Assembly: GCF_030272615.1 (NCBI RefSeq)
Contig: NC_081410.1
Span: 116,571,140 to 116,635,139, forward strand
Source of the DNA: Cryptomeria japonica
Taxonomy: Eukaryota; Streptophyta; Pinopsida; Cupressales; Cupressaceae
Direction of reading: 5' to 3'
DNA length: 64,000 nt
Part shown: positions 20,288-32,105 of the stretch, piece by piece
Numbering within the stretch: the first letter of the stretch is position 1
Layout: each line of letters starts with the position of its first letter
The notes under the pieces: generated by a model
What the model was told of the DNA's origin: nothing
Seen by the model: only the letters and a program-made list of their open reading frames with translations
Database searches by the model: none
Translations under genes and position numbers: made by a program

Positions 20288-21457
20288 TGATGAATACTAA
20301 GAAGCGGGGGGGGGGGGGGGGTGAATTAGTATACCAATAAATACTGAACTTAAACACTTAAACAGTTTAACAGTAAACCAGTATAACAGTTTTACTAACA
20401 AATCAATTAACACAAATGAAAACCAAACAATAAATAAGGCATTCACCCATAGAAGCACAATCACCATAAGACAAGAGATTTTGACGTGGAAACCCAAATG
20501 GAAAAAACCACGGTGAGATGAAACTCACAAGTAACTATCTGCAAAATAGTAACCAGACCAGTTAAGGTCATACAATGTTCTTCACCAGAATAGATCCTGT
20601 TAGGAATCTTAATCTCTATTAGGAGATAAGTCTGATTAAAGACTACCTTGTGAGAGGATTTTAGATCCACAGATTTGAACCACCTTGTTAGAGGATTTAC
20701 AAAGGCTTTTCAGGGCTACCTGGTTAAGGGTTTCAGACTTGTCAAAGATGTGAGTAGTCAACAAGTGAATGATCTAGCAAATAGCATAGTCTGCTTGGTT
20801 AGATCCATGATAACTCATCGCTAATGCATTTCAGCATTACTTCAGTCTTCAGTAAATCCACACTTTGTTACAACACACAGACTTGATCTTCTCTTCTAAG
20901 ATCGCACATACAAAAACTCATCAACCACCAAATACCCTAATAGCTACATCCCTTAAAACCCTAAACATGATGTCCTTAAAAAGGAATTTGATTTCATGTC
21001 GGTCCAATAGGATTACATTGCAAGTTCCTAGGTTCATTGCATCTAGACACATTTGATAACATGACACAAATCACCGTCAAAGTGTCAGTGGATGGTAACT
21101 CATCACACACTATTACTGGTTCATACTTTACCGATTACCGGTTGGTAACTCATCACAGAGTAATACCGGTTCAAACATTAAATCGATTACCAATTGTCTA
21201 GAAATGAAGACTGGGAAAATGATAACTTTTGCTTTAGTTTCTTCGCTTCGCTAGAGATCCTTGAACCGCTTGAGGTCTTCATACCACTTGAGATCGGTAA
21301 ACACTTTCTGCAAAACACCGATAGCCTAAAGACTATAATACATAATACTGGTTTGGAACAAATACCAGTTGAACATAACTCATACATAGAAAGTGATTTC
21401 AAAGCAAGTGTGTGTCCATCAATGACAACCACAACATAAACACCAAAAATGCCAACA
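20288..21457 (-). repeat. E2 3' LTR
   Basis: Starts TGATGAATAC, ends TGCCAACA. A run of 16 G lies at 20306-20321 near the outer end. Two tandem units with ACCGGTT (about 21100-21185) lie in U3. Confidence 0.9.
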
Positions 21458-21474
21458 ATCTCCCCCTTTGGCAT
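21458..21474 (-). other. E2 polypurine tract
   Basis: In the sense direction it reads ATGCCAAAGGGGGAGAT immediately before the LTR. This is the usual form of SIRE-like copia elements. Confidence 0.85.
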
Positions 21475-21747
21475 TGATGGCAACACTTAGGAAAAAATTT
21501 GACATCTAAGTGTTTTACAACAAAAAATATGCCATAATCAAAATTACTCCCCCTATGCATATACACTACCCCTTTTGCAGAAAATACAATGTATACTACT
21601 CCCTTACATAGATAAACACGAAAGTATACATAACATGCATCAAAATTTAAAACAAAAACAAAAACAGAATACTACTCCCCCTTTGCCAACAATGACAAAG
21701 TACAGTTGAATAACCCCTGTTTTCATTATCATTAAAATCATAAGAGT

Positions 21748-24700
21748 TTATGACAATAAAGAGTGAAACTTGTCAAAAACTGATTTAAAGTCTTGCATCT
21801 GGGATACCTATTCCTCCATGGCGTCCAAGGTACTCATCTCTTGAGTGACCATTAAGGCATCCAGATTGAGATAGCATTTCTGAATTATTTGCAGTCTTGG
21901 TAGTAGAACCAGTTGAAGTTCCTGCAAATCTCATGTCCGGTTGCTAATCTCTAACTCTATTCTTGTAGACTGGAGTTGAAACTGGTGAATGGTTTGCCCA
22001 TAAGCAGTGAAGGAATCATAAGGAGTTTTGAAGGTGCTTATGAATGTCTGCAAATTAGTTTGCAGTTTGTCTTTCTAAGCAAGCACATCATCACAGAATA
22101 GATGAGGTTGACATATCTTACTGAGCAGCAGATTCCCCTCATCTAGAGCATCTCTTATGTCCTTTTGTGCCTTCTAAAGTTCAAACCAGAGCTCATTCAA
22201 CTTCTTCACCATGGCAGTGTTCAGAGCCTTTTGATGCTTCTTTTGAGCATTGACTTCAGCAACATCTTCCAGACATTGCACTTGGTCCTCTACAACTATG
22301 CATAGGAGCTTCAATTGAGCTAGAGAGGAATCAGTACTTGGGAGATTGGTATTGGGAATCAAATTGGTGAGAGTTTCCACCGCAGTTTGAATCACATCTT
22401 CCTCCTTTTTCCTCCTTAGTGCTTCCAGTCTCTCTTGAGAAAGCTTAATAATTTGTAGTAGCTCCATTTCATTTGCAGACTAGAGGTCAATGGGACTGGT
22501 GATGTCAGCCAGTTTGGCTTTACCACCAGTTGCCTTTGGGGTCTCTACATGTACAGTCTTTGTCGCTTCCTCCTTTTCCTTGGCTTTTTTCTTATCTTCT
22601 TCTGCCTTCTTCTGCTCCTCAACTTCTTTCTTTCTTTTCTCTTCTTCCTTCTTCCTTTCTTCTTCTTTCTGCTTCTCTTATTCTTTCCTCTCCTCTTCCT
22701 TCTTCTTCTTCTCCTCCTCTTCCTGTTTCATCTCCTCTTCCCATTTCTTGTCTTCTTCCTTCTTCTTCTTCTCCTCTTCCTGTTTCTTCTCTTCTTCCTT
22801 CTTCTTCTTCTCCTCTTCCTGTTTTCTCTTCTCCTCTTCTTTTCTCTTCTCTTCCTCTTTTCTCTTCTCTTCCTCTTTTCTCTTCTCTTCTTCTGCTTGT
22901 TTCCTCTTCTCTTCCTCCTTTCTCTTTTCCTTGTCCTGTTTCTCCTATCCTACCATTTCTGTTGGTGTATCTGGAGTAACATCCTCACCATCCAAAGCAT
23001 CAACATCAATAGGATCCATTTGCTCAGTGACCTATTCTCCTTCACTGTTATACACCTCATCCAGTTTTGCTATGTCCGGTTCTTGTTCAGCGTTTTTGTT
23101 GGCTTCGGACACTTGGTGCAATCTCAGAGCAGCTTGGGCATGAGAGTGGGTATCTTTTACCACCTTAGGGACTTTCCCTTCTAGCAACAAGAGTCTCCTT
23201 CTTCGCATAAAGAAGAGGCCTTTATATTTTTCCATAACTTCATAAAGTTCAGAATTAGACACATCAGGAAAATGTTGAGCAAATATTTCCTCTCTTATCT
23301 CCTATTCCTTTTCTATGGCAATGTGCCATTTGTTGTCTAAAGAATTATATAAAGAATATGGTGTCATAGATTTAATTTCTGATGGTGACCGGTCATTAAT
23401 ACATAAATATTGAATGACTTCCTGTTCTACTTCCTCCTTCTCATTATCATTGAAATCATCAAAACAATCTACCAAATCACTCAACACTTTTCTCCTAATG
23501 TTCTTAATAGTTCTTTGACAATGTGTCAAAGGTTTGTAAGAGGAAATATCAATATTTACCGGTGCTGATGATGCCGGTTCATTGCTGGTTGTCTTTGTCT
23601 TCTTTCTTGTTTGCCTAGTCTTCTTAGGCTTTTCTTTAGATTCTGTATCTTTTGAGTCCGGTGTGTTGCCTTTTGTCTTCTGCTTTCTCTCAAAGACTTG
23701 AGCAGGTGCAACTTCCGGTTTCTTCTTTTTCGGTGACTGCTTGGTCACTTTAGGACTTGCTGAAGTAACCAGTGCTGATACAAATGGTACTACCTTTCCT
23801 TTCTTCATAAAGGGCTCCTCAACTGGTGTAACCCTTTCCAGATAGGTGTTGGCTCTCTTCATTTTAGGATCAAGTAGTGAGGCAAGTAGGGTAGAAGCAT
23901 ACCCGTCTAGCATGTCATACATTACCTCATAGCCCATAGGCTCCACTTCTTCCTTTCTGGGCTCAATAGCCTCCATTATGCACTCATCTACTTTGATGAT
24001 AAAGCAGATGCCCTCTTCACATTTCTTGAGAATATCACCATATATTCTCACCCTTTGGCTCATCTTGTGTCTGAACTCATCAAAGTATTTGTTCAAGACT
24101 TCAGGGTAACCGGTTCCAATCGCTTGAAGATATTCCCTGATTTGCTTTGTAACCGGTTGGTCAGCAGACCACTGAATATCACCGACTCCTGGGAAGTAGC
24201 CTTGGAAGTAGAAGAACAATCCGACCAATAGTTGTCCAAATTTAAATCTCAAGGCATTGTCCTATTTGATTGACTTTAGGTTCACCAGTAGTTGCCTTTG
24301 CATACAGGTGCATAAATCAAACGAGGCATCTTCCATGATCATCTTGTAGCTAGCATTTACTACTGCAGTAGAGACAAAGTTAATTCTGCTAGCATGGAAT
24401 GTCCGGTAACCTATCACCATGCAGGCATACTTGACTAGATTATCCTTGATGGTATTGATGGTCATTCCTCGTTGATCGCTAACTGAACTGGTGAGCTTGG
24501 TCATTTCGGTCTTGTTGATCTTCCTTAGGGCTGGCACTTCTCCAACGTTACAGAAACCGGTGACGACATGAATCGCTTCCGGTGTGATGTCATGTGCCCG
24601 CTCCAAATACATTTTGTCATCGTGCACTCTGCTTAGAATGATGCAGATGTGATCATTTGTGAATTCTTCAAGGAAATAGACCGCATCATGGAGCTTCTTC

Positions 24701-24939
24701 TTTTCCAAGATGCTGAATTCTAGTTTGATCTTCTTGTCCTTCTCGCATAACAAACTCAATTGAGAATGGATCACTAGAGATCCTAGGTCTTCAATTTTAC
24801 AGTCAATGTAATCCGAAAGACCTTCCTCTACTATAACACCAATGGGTATTTGGGATAGGGCATTATATTTTGCCTTTCGTTGGATGAAATCTACTGACTC
24901 AACGGGTGCACTAGAACTAGAGTGCGATGTTGAAGCCAT
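21748..24939 (-). pseudogene. E2 second ORF, about 1,063 codons, unknown function, about ten stops
   Basis: One minus-strand frame starts at 24939 (MASTSHSSSSAP) and runs to TAA at 21748 without a frameshift. The N-terminal 330 residues look globular (EAIHVVTGFCNVGEV, QRGMTINTIKDNLVKYA, LFFYFQGYFPGVGDIQW). A Lys/Pro/Thr-rich segment follows, then a conserved RRRRLLLLEG patch, an extreme Lys/Glu helix (22560-22950) and a helical tail. In-frame stops occur at 24262, 23302, 23032 and further downstream. Most are TAG that a single C-to-T change makes from CAG, and E1 keeps Gln at the first. I recognise no domain. The occupied position resembles that of extra ORFs in plant LTR elements. Confidence 0.75.
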
Positions 24940-25190
24940 GATAAACAGAGAAAATCGAAAATAACCTTCGAAAGTCGAGGTTTAGGGCTTGCAAATTCTG
25001 CTTCGCCACCCACTACTTTAGTTATTGGGTTACCGCTTTGAGTTCTACAGTTGACCGATTGATGTTATCTTCATATTCTTCTTCAAGGTTTTGAAATCTC
25101 TTTGAATTGCAAGACAAAACGTCTTTTGTCGCTCTGCACTTGAAAAACTTCTTCGCTCAAAAAATGATAAGTGAAAATGACTTGAAAATC

Positions 25191-25204
25191 CCTTTTAAAT
25201 AAAT
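25191..25204 (-). promoter_or_regulatory. TATA-like box before E2 second ORF
   Basis: TTTATTTAAAAGG on the minus strand lies about 255 bp before the ATG at 24939. It is conserved in E1 at 18827-18838. Confidence 0.4.
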
Positions 25205-25381
25205 TCTCCACCTACCATAATAACTGCTCCATCATTAGGGTGTAAACCCTAATTTTCCTTTTACCGTTTCTGGTCTTCCACCAATTGACAGGTATCACAT
25301 ACCGGTTAAGGTCTTTTATCGGTGTAAACTGGGGGTTCGAAACATTTTACCGATTTGTTTCCCCCTAAGCTTTCCTATAGC

Positions 25382-26622
25382 TTAGTTTGTCGGTTCAGAG
25401 ATTTCCACACTAGGTGTAGAAACCGGTTCTTCTAGAGACACTTCTTCAGGTTTCTTCTTCCATGTTGTCTTCATATCTGTTTTAACAGTTTCAACATCAA
25501 TCTTTCCTTTCGGAGTGACCGGTATATCATCTAATATGTTCTTTCTCATTCTGCAGAATCTTGCTGTATGACCCAGTTTGTTGCAATGATAGCAAACCAT
25601 TCCAGGTGCTCTTCAAGGTCCATTATTCATGTTTCCATTCTTCCTTCTGTATGTTGCAACAGTGTGACCACTACCATGACAGATCAAACAGGTTGCTCTC
25701 CATTCGGTTGCCGCTTGATAGCCACCGCTTCCTGACTGATGTTTATAGGTATTAAACCGGTTTGGATTCCGGTTCCCAGAGGGTTCAGGAAAGACTCCTT
25801 GACTCCTTTGAGGATACCTTCCGGTGTTGTGCATGATAGACCTGCATTCAAAGGCTCTATGCCCAGACTTATTGCATGCATAGCAATTTCCATTGAATCT
25901 ATTGGATCTAGGCTTATTGTTTAGAAAGTAAGGAAAGTTATTGTAAGCCTTGTTTCTACATACATTAGCAGTATGTCCTTCCTTGAGACAATTAAAGAAA
26001 ACAGGTTTGAAATTTTTCTTACCTTTATCCTTTGGTGTCGGTTGCTTCTTTGATGCTCCATCTTTTGTTCCAGAGGTATCACCTTCCTCATAACCAGAAA
26101 AACCAAGTCCAGTGGTATTCTTCACCGGTTTTGTTGATTCAAGCTTCTGCTCTAGCTTGACAATGCTCTTATTGAATTTGGCAAGTATCTCCTTTGACTC
26201 AGTGAGTTCTTTGGTAATAGAAGCATTGGATTCCTTCAAGGTTGCATTCTCTGAAATAGCCATGTTTATTTCACCTTGCATTTCCTCTTTTTCCACTTTG
26301 CTCTCTTGGGGATCTCATGATCTTTGTCTTTTACTAGATATTCAGCTTTTCTCTGGTTCTCAGGCTCTTTACACATCCTGATAGTCAGTCCTTCCAATTC
26401 CCTTCTTAGGTTGGCATTAGACTCATTCAATTTTTCAACTTCGTCAACTAGGGCTCCCATGTCTGCTTCATCAGAGGAACTGTTTTTAGTTAGTTCCATC
26501 AGTTTTTTAGCATGCTCTCTTCTTTTTGCCGGAGAGGCCTTATATTTGACTTTGAGTTCATCATAGGCTTTCTCAGTCTGAGTGAGCCGATGAGTAAGTT
26601 CCCTCACAATGTATTCCCCCAT
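25382..26622 (-). pseudogene. E2 Gag with several zinc knuckles
   Basis: It starts at ATG 26622 (MGEYIVRELTHRLTQTEKAY), 37 bp after the primer site. The N-terminal half is coiled coil. Near 26300 a short deletion relative to E1 shifts the frame. The frame resumes with KELTESKEILAKFNKS, then knuckles with FNCLKEGHTANVCRN (first Cys replaced by Phe in both copies), CYACNKSGHRAFECRS, a weak CLICHGSGHTVATYRR and CYHCNKLGHTARFCRM. A TGA at 25613 lies before the last knuckle. It ends SVEISEPTN at 25382. Gag of this layout fits Ty1/copia more than Ty3/gypsy. Confidence 0.8.
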
Positions 26623-26658
26623 ATCTCTTTCCAAGTGGTTAAACTTATAGAAAGGTTG

Positions 26659-26670
26659 GCTCTGATACCA
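26659..26670 (-). other. E2 primer-binding site (initiator tRNA-Met)
   Basis: In the sense direction TGGTATCAGAGC lies two bases after the 5' LTR. This is the standard plant initiator-Met primer site. Confidence 0.95.
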
Positions 26671-26672
26671 AT

Positions 26673-27897
26673 TGATGAATACTAAGAGGGGGGGTGAATT
26701 AGTATACCAATAAATACTGAACTTAAACACTTAAACAATTTAGCAGTAAACCTGTATAACAGATTTCCTAACATACCGGTTAACATAAATGCAAACCAAA
26801 CAACAAATAAGGCATTCACCTATAGAAGCACAATTACCATAATACAACAGATTTTGATGTGGAAACCCAAATGGGAAAAACCACGGTGAGATGAAACTCA
26901 CAAGTAACTATCCGCAGAATAGTAACCAGATCGGTTAAGGTCATACAATGTTCTTCACCAGAACAAATCCTGTTAGGAATCTCAATCTCTGTTAGGAGAT
27001 AAGTCTGATTAAAGACTACCTTGTGAGAGGATTTCAGATCCACAGATGTGAATCACCTTGTTAGAGGATTTACAAAGGCTTTTTTGGGCCTACCCGGTGA
27101 AGGGTTTCAAACTTGTCAAAGATGTGAGTAGTCAACAAGTGAATGATCTAGCAAATAGCACAGTCTGCTTGGTTAGATCCATGATAACTCATTGCTAATG
27201 CATTTCAGCATTACTTCAGTCTTTAGTAAATCCACACTCTGTTACAACACACAGACTTTATCTTCTCTTCTAAGATCGCACATACAAAAACTCATCAACC
27301 ACCAAAAACCCTAACAGCTACATCCCTTAAAACCCTAGACATGATGTCCTTAAAAAGGAATCTGATTTCATGTCGGTCCAATAGGATTACATTGCAAGTT
27401 CCTAGGTTCATTGCATCTAGACACATTTGATAACATGACACAAATCACCGTCAAAGTGTCGGTGGATGGTAACTCATCACAGACTATTACCGGTTCATAC
27501 TTTATCGATTACCGATTGGTAACTCATCACAGAGTAATACCGGTTCAAACATTAAACCGATTACCGGTTGTCCAGAAATGAAGACTGGGAAAATGATAAC
27601 TGCCGCTTTAGTTTCTTCGCTCCACTAGAGATCCTCTAACCGCTTGAGATTGGTAAACACTTTCTGCAAAACACCGATAGCCTAAAGACTATAATACATA
27701 ATACCGGTTTGGAACAAATACCGGTTGAGCATAACTCATACATAGAAAGTGATTTCAAAGCAAGTGTGTGTCCATCAATGACAACTAGACTATAATACAT
27801 AATATCGGTTGAGCATAACTCATACATAGAAAGTGATTTCAAAGCAAGTGTGTGTCCATCAATGACAACCACAACATAAACACCAAAAATGCCAACA
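26673..27897 (-). repeat. E2 5' LTR
   Basis: Starts TGATGAATAC, ends TGCCAACA, 1,225 bp. It is longer than the 3' LTR because of a local tandem duplication of about 85 bp at 27684-27875 (ending TCCATCAATGACAAC twice). Confidence 0.9.
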
Positions 27898-27958
27898 TAT
27901 TCCTCCATATCTCCTTCCAAGTGGTTAAAATTATAGAAAGGTTGGCTTTGATACCAAT
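27898..27958 (-). other. E1 gag start and primer-binding site, right of E2
   Basis: The E2 duplication TATTC (27898-27902) is followed by the E1 gag start codon (ATG at 27908 on the minus strand) and the primer site TGGTATCAAAGC (27945-27956), an initiator-Met site with one change. E2 therefore hit E1 within its first five gag codons. Confidence 0.85.
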
Positions 27959-30339
27959 TGATGAATACTAAGAGGGGGAGGGGGGTGGGTTGAATTAGTA
28001 TACCAAAAATTAGTGAACTTAAACTCTTAATCAGTTTAGTAGTTAACGGGTATAACAGATTTACTAACAAATCGGTTAGGACAAATGCAAACCAAACAAC
28101 AAATAAAACATTCACCCACAAGAGCACAATCACCATAACACAAATAGGTTTTGACGTGGAAACCCAAATTGGAAAAACCACGGTGAGCAGAAAATCACAA
28201 GTAACTATCTGCAGAATAGTAACCAGATTGGTTAAGGTCATACAATGTTCTTCACCAGAACAAATCCTGTTAGGAATCTAGATCTCTATTAGGAGATAAG
28301 TCCTGTTAAAGACTATCTTGTGAGAGGATTTCAGATTCACAGTTGTGAACCACCTTGTTAGAGGATTTACAAAGGCTTTGCCAGGCCTACCTAGTTAAGG
28401 GTTTCAGACTTGTCGAAGATGTGAGTGTAGACACCTAAAAATGGTCAATGCTTGCAGAGTCATACTTTAACATTGGCGCATTGCCTCATTTTAGAGTTTT
28501 TGCATCACATTAACATTTCTCCTATGTTACACACTTGGTCTTTATCATTTGTGAGCATCGAGTCTTTCTTCTACATTCTTCATTTGTCTCGCTTTCGAAT
28601 TTGGTCTTGCCGATAACAATCTTTAATCATGATTTTGGTTGATCTTGTCAATCTCTTATCAACTTGTCAATCTCGTCGTTTTACGATCAATTTATCATCG
28701 ATCCTTGTCCTCTTCAATCATGTCAATTTGGGATCAATTTGTCATTGTTCCTCGGCGCATTTATCAATCAAATCATTTATCAATTCAAAATCACGATCGA
28801 ATCAATATCAACGATCCCTTGTCAAGACCTAATTGTCATCCTTGTATTTCTAATTCATCTTCCAAGGTTTTATGATTTATTCATTTAATCTTGTTTGGCA
28901 TTTTCCCTCTAGGTTAAATAATTTATTTATTTATCCTAAGTCTTCTTGTCACAATTAAATGTTTATTTAATTGGCTAATTAATTTCCTCCTATTTTTGTA
29001 AATTAATTAATGAATGAGAAGTTATTAATTAATTTACCTATTTTTCATCAATTTCCTAATTTCCAAGTCATTATTTCCAACTTAATTTTCTAATTTCTCC
29101 TAAAGGTCTATTTCTATTTCAAAATCTTGTCATAAATCCTTGCATAGCAATTTGTCATAAATTGTCATAAATTGTCATAAATCCTTGCATAGCAATTAGT
29201 CATAGACATGTCATAATTTTGCTATTCTTGATTTGAATTTCCATTCGAATCACTATCATGCTAATCTTGTCATCTCTCCAATTCTTCTATAAATTGGATG
29301 AATTTCTTCAATCTTGGTGAATAATGAGAATAATCCTTAATCAGGCTATCGAATTTATGCTTCTAGTACTCTTGATCAATAATCAATGTCAATCTTGCTT
29401 TCAATCATGTATGTGCACTTGTAGGTGAGATCCACAACCCTTTTAAGAGGAAAGAAGAACAATGGAGCCGCATGGAAGGAGCATTCAAATCGTCATCTGG
29501 TTTGCATAATTTCTAGTTTTGTATGCTTTGTTTTCATGTCTCTATTGAATGTGTCTTAGGATAGATTCATTACAATGAATGCTTTTGTGATTGAGCTATT
29601 ACGTTTATCTTGTCTTGTGATGATTTCCTATTTCCTAACATACAGTGAGTAATAAACAAGTGAGTTATGTAGATACTAGCACAATATGCTTGGTTAGATC
29701 CTTGATAGCTCATTGTTAATGCACATTTAGCATTACTTCAGTCTTCAATATCTCCACACTCTGTTTCTTCACACAGACCTAATCTTCTCTTCTATGATCG
29801 CACATACAAAACCCTCATGCACTGCTAAAACCCCTATCATGTATATAAAACCCTAGACATGATGTCCTTATAAAGGAATCTGATTTCATGTCGGTCCAAT
29901 AGGATTACATTGCAAGTTCCTAGGTTCAGTGCATCTAGACACATTTGGTAACATGACACAAAATCACTGCCAAAGTGTCGGTGGATGATAACTCATCACA
30001 TAAATACCGGTTGGTAACTCATCACAAAGTAATACCGGTTCATACATTTTACCAATTACCGGTTGTCAAAATGAAGACTGGAAAAACGTTAACTACCGCT
30101 TTGTTCCTTCGTGCCACTTTGGGATCCTCGAACCGCTTGAGGTCTTCATACCGCTTTGGGTCTTCATACAGTTTGTGACTGGTAAACACCTTTTCCAAAA
30201 ACACCGATAGTCTAAAGACTATAATACATAATATCGGTTGGAACAATTACCGGTTGAGCATAACTCATACATAGGGAAGTGATCATAAAACAAGTGTGTG
30301 TCCATCAATGACAATCACAACATCATCAAAATGCTAACA
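27959..30339 (-). repeat. E1 5' LTR, split by solo LTR S1
   Basis: It starts TGATGAATAC and ends ATGCTAACA. Without S1 and one duplication copy it is about 1,157 bp, matching the E2 LTRs in order. It carries the same ACCGGTT repeats near 29990-30062. Confidence 0.85.
28426..29644 (+). mobile_element. Solo LTR S1
   Basis: A 1,219-bp LTR starts TGTAGACACC and ends AACATACA. It is flanked by the perfect 5-bp duplication GTGAG (28421-28425 and 29645-29649). The flanks join exactly into the E2-type LTR sequence. No internal region is present, so it is a recombination product of a full element. The start TGTAGACACC and TTTATTTAATT tracts suggest a Tat-type family related to, but distinct from, T1. 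Confidence 0.9.
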
Positions 30340-30987
30340 AAGATCACTTATCGCTCATACACAAAATAATCCTTACACCCAAAAATCCCAATTGGTGCAC
30401 AAAATCCACACTCACAATGCACATTACAATCCGCTCTCAAAATTACACTTAGTTTTCAAAACCTTCCAACCTTCATTCACGTTAAGGCAGTACCTCTTTA
30501 TACCAAACAACTTACAACCGCTTAAGAATCACATTCTCATCGGATGACACAAGTAGATTGGGCGCACATTAATTGACTTGACTTGGATCACAATCGTGTA
30601 GTCCCCATCCCAACATAACGCGTAGAAGACGTGAGCTCCAGTTGGAGCACGACCTCCTCGCGTTAGTCGTGATGCTTGTTCATCTTTCCCAGCAAGGCAC
30701 CGGGTTCTATGGGACTTGGTCAGCTCTAGGAGGACCACATCCCATACAAAGCGACTTCCAACTCGGCTTGCATTGCTTCTTTATCCATTTGGTTGACTTA
30801 TTGGGATAGCTCAAAGATTCTGGTCCATTGCGCACCCAAAGATCCGTCAAAAGGCAATGATCAAGTGAAATTCAGACTTTGGGTTCATTCAGATAGCATT
30901 TCGGACTTAGGTGAAGCTCAACAGTCTATTCATGCAGATTCGAGGGCACAATAAATGATCATACCCCCTTATATCCCCTATATAAGC
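30340..30987 (-). repeat. Partial LTR of element D plus polypurine tract
   Basis: 30340-30961 matches the U3-side half of the C LTR (31440-32105) at moderate identity and ends GATCA. It is followed by a polypurine-like TATAAGGGGGTA on the minus strand (30962-30973) and only about 14 more bases before the C LTR begins. It is the target into which E1 inserted at 30340. The rest of D lies left of the window or is lost. Confidence 0.65.
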
Positions 30988-32105
30988 TTTCAAAAGCCTA
31001 GACTCATATCCATAACTCTGCAACACTGACTTTGCAAAACAATCACCTCAAGGAGACATGACATCCACATATTGGACTACGCCTCATGGAAATAGATCTA
31101 AGTGCTCTAACACAACACAATAAAAAAGAATTCGACCTCAAGAAATCAGAATCAACACACCAAAAATTAAACCAACTCAAAATTTAAGAACACAGAGAAC
31201 TCAAAAGCAATGCAAACTTAAACTACAAGAAATTAAGTCATCCAACACATTTTCTGCAAAACATCAATTTGGGGAAAGAGTCCATTTCATTGTCAAAGAT
31301 GTAACTACAAAATTACAAGAACCTAAACTCAGATTGCACAGGTTGGGTTACATTGATAATGCTTGACATCCAAAAGAGATCACATTACAACGACCCAAAA
31401 CACCTAAAATACAAGCAAAAGGCAACCCGGTAATCTCAAACCCACTCATCGCTCATATTTATTTGTTCCAGCACTTAGAAATCCTATGTAGCACTCAGAA
31501 ATCCTACTTGCATTAAAAAACATAAGATCCACACAAATTCACTCTGGAATTACACTTAGCACAAAAAGCCTTCCAACCACGCTCCAAGTAATGTGAGGCG
31601 ACTTTATACAAATCCAGCCACAACCGCCTAAGAAACACACATTGCATCAGACGACTCATGTTGGTTGAGTGCGCATAGATCAACCCAGGTTGGATTGACA
31701 TCATATGACTTACATCCCGATGTGGCGCATAGAAGTCGGGTTCTAGCCGAGTTCCTACTGGAGTGCAATCTCTCTGCGTCAGTCGGGATGCGCCTTCAGG
31801 GATGCGCCTTCATCTTGCCCAACAAGGCGTCGAGTTTTGCAAGACGTGGTCGACTTATAAAAGACCGTATTGCATTTATCTCACAAAGAATCTGACTTGA
31901 CTTAACATCCTCATTGTAATCCCACCTTATCCATTTGGTCGGGCGATTTGGACAGCTTGTGAATTCTGGGTCGTTGCTCACCCAACGATCCGCCATTGAC
32001 AAGATCCGCATTACATTAGGACTTCAGACTAAATCGGACTTCGGATCGGGCAACATCAAGCTCAACAGTGCATACTCATGGATGAGGGGTTAAAGAGATG
32101 AACAT
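30988..32105 (-). repeat. C 3' LTR
   Basis: 1,118 bp, ending GATGAACA on the plus strand. Its left edge is taken from alignment with the 5' LTR at 39196 (TTTCA(A/G)AAGCCT) and is not a canonical CA end, so the boundary may be off by a few bases. Confidence 0.75.

Larger units (their letters stand above)
20288..27897 (-). mobile_element. E2: non-autonomous LTR element, same family as E1
   Basis: It is 7,610 bp, with LTRs 20288-21457 and 26673-27897, duplication TATTC, a polypurine tract at 21458 and an initiator-Met primer site at 26659-26670. The 5.2-kb interior holds gag and a second ORF of about 1,060 codons but no protease, RT, RNase H or integrase motif in any frame. The polypurine tract reading AAAGGGGGAGAT and the LTR start TGTTGGCAT resemble SIRE-like Ty1/copia elements. 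The LTRs are clearly diverged (about 90% identical by eye), so E2 is older than T1. Confidence 0.88.

Noticed and set aside
26659-26670. tRNA gene at GCTCTGATACCA sites (also 41625, 48846)
   Set aside because: Only the 12-nt primer-binding complement of initiator tRNA-Met is present next to LTRs, with no tRNA cloverleaf.
28620-28890. Plus-strand ORFs in solo LTR S1
   Set aside because: Three overlapping short frames inside an LTR without any domain. They come from TCAAT/TCATT-rich sequence.
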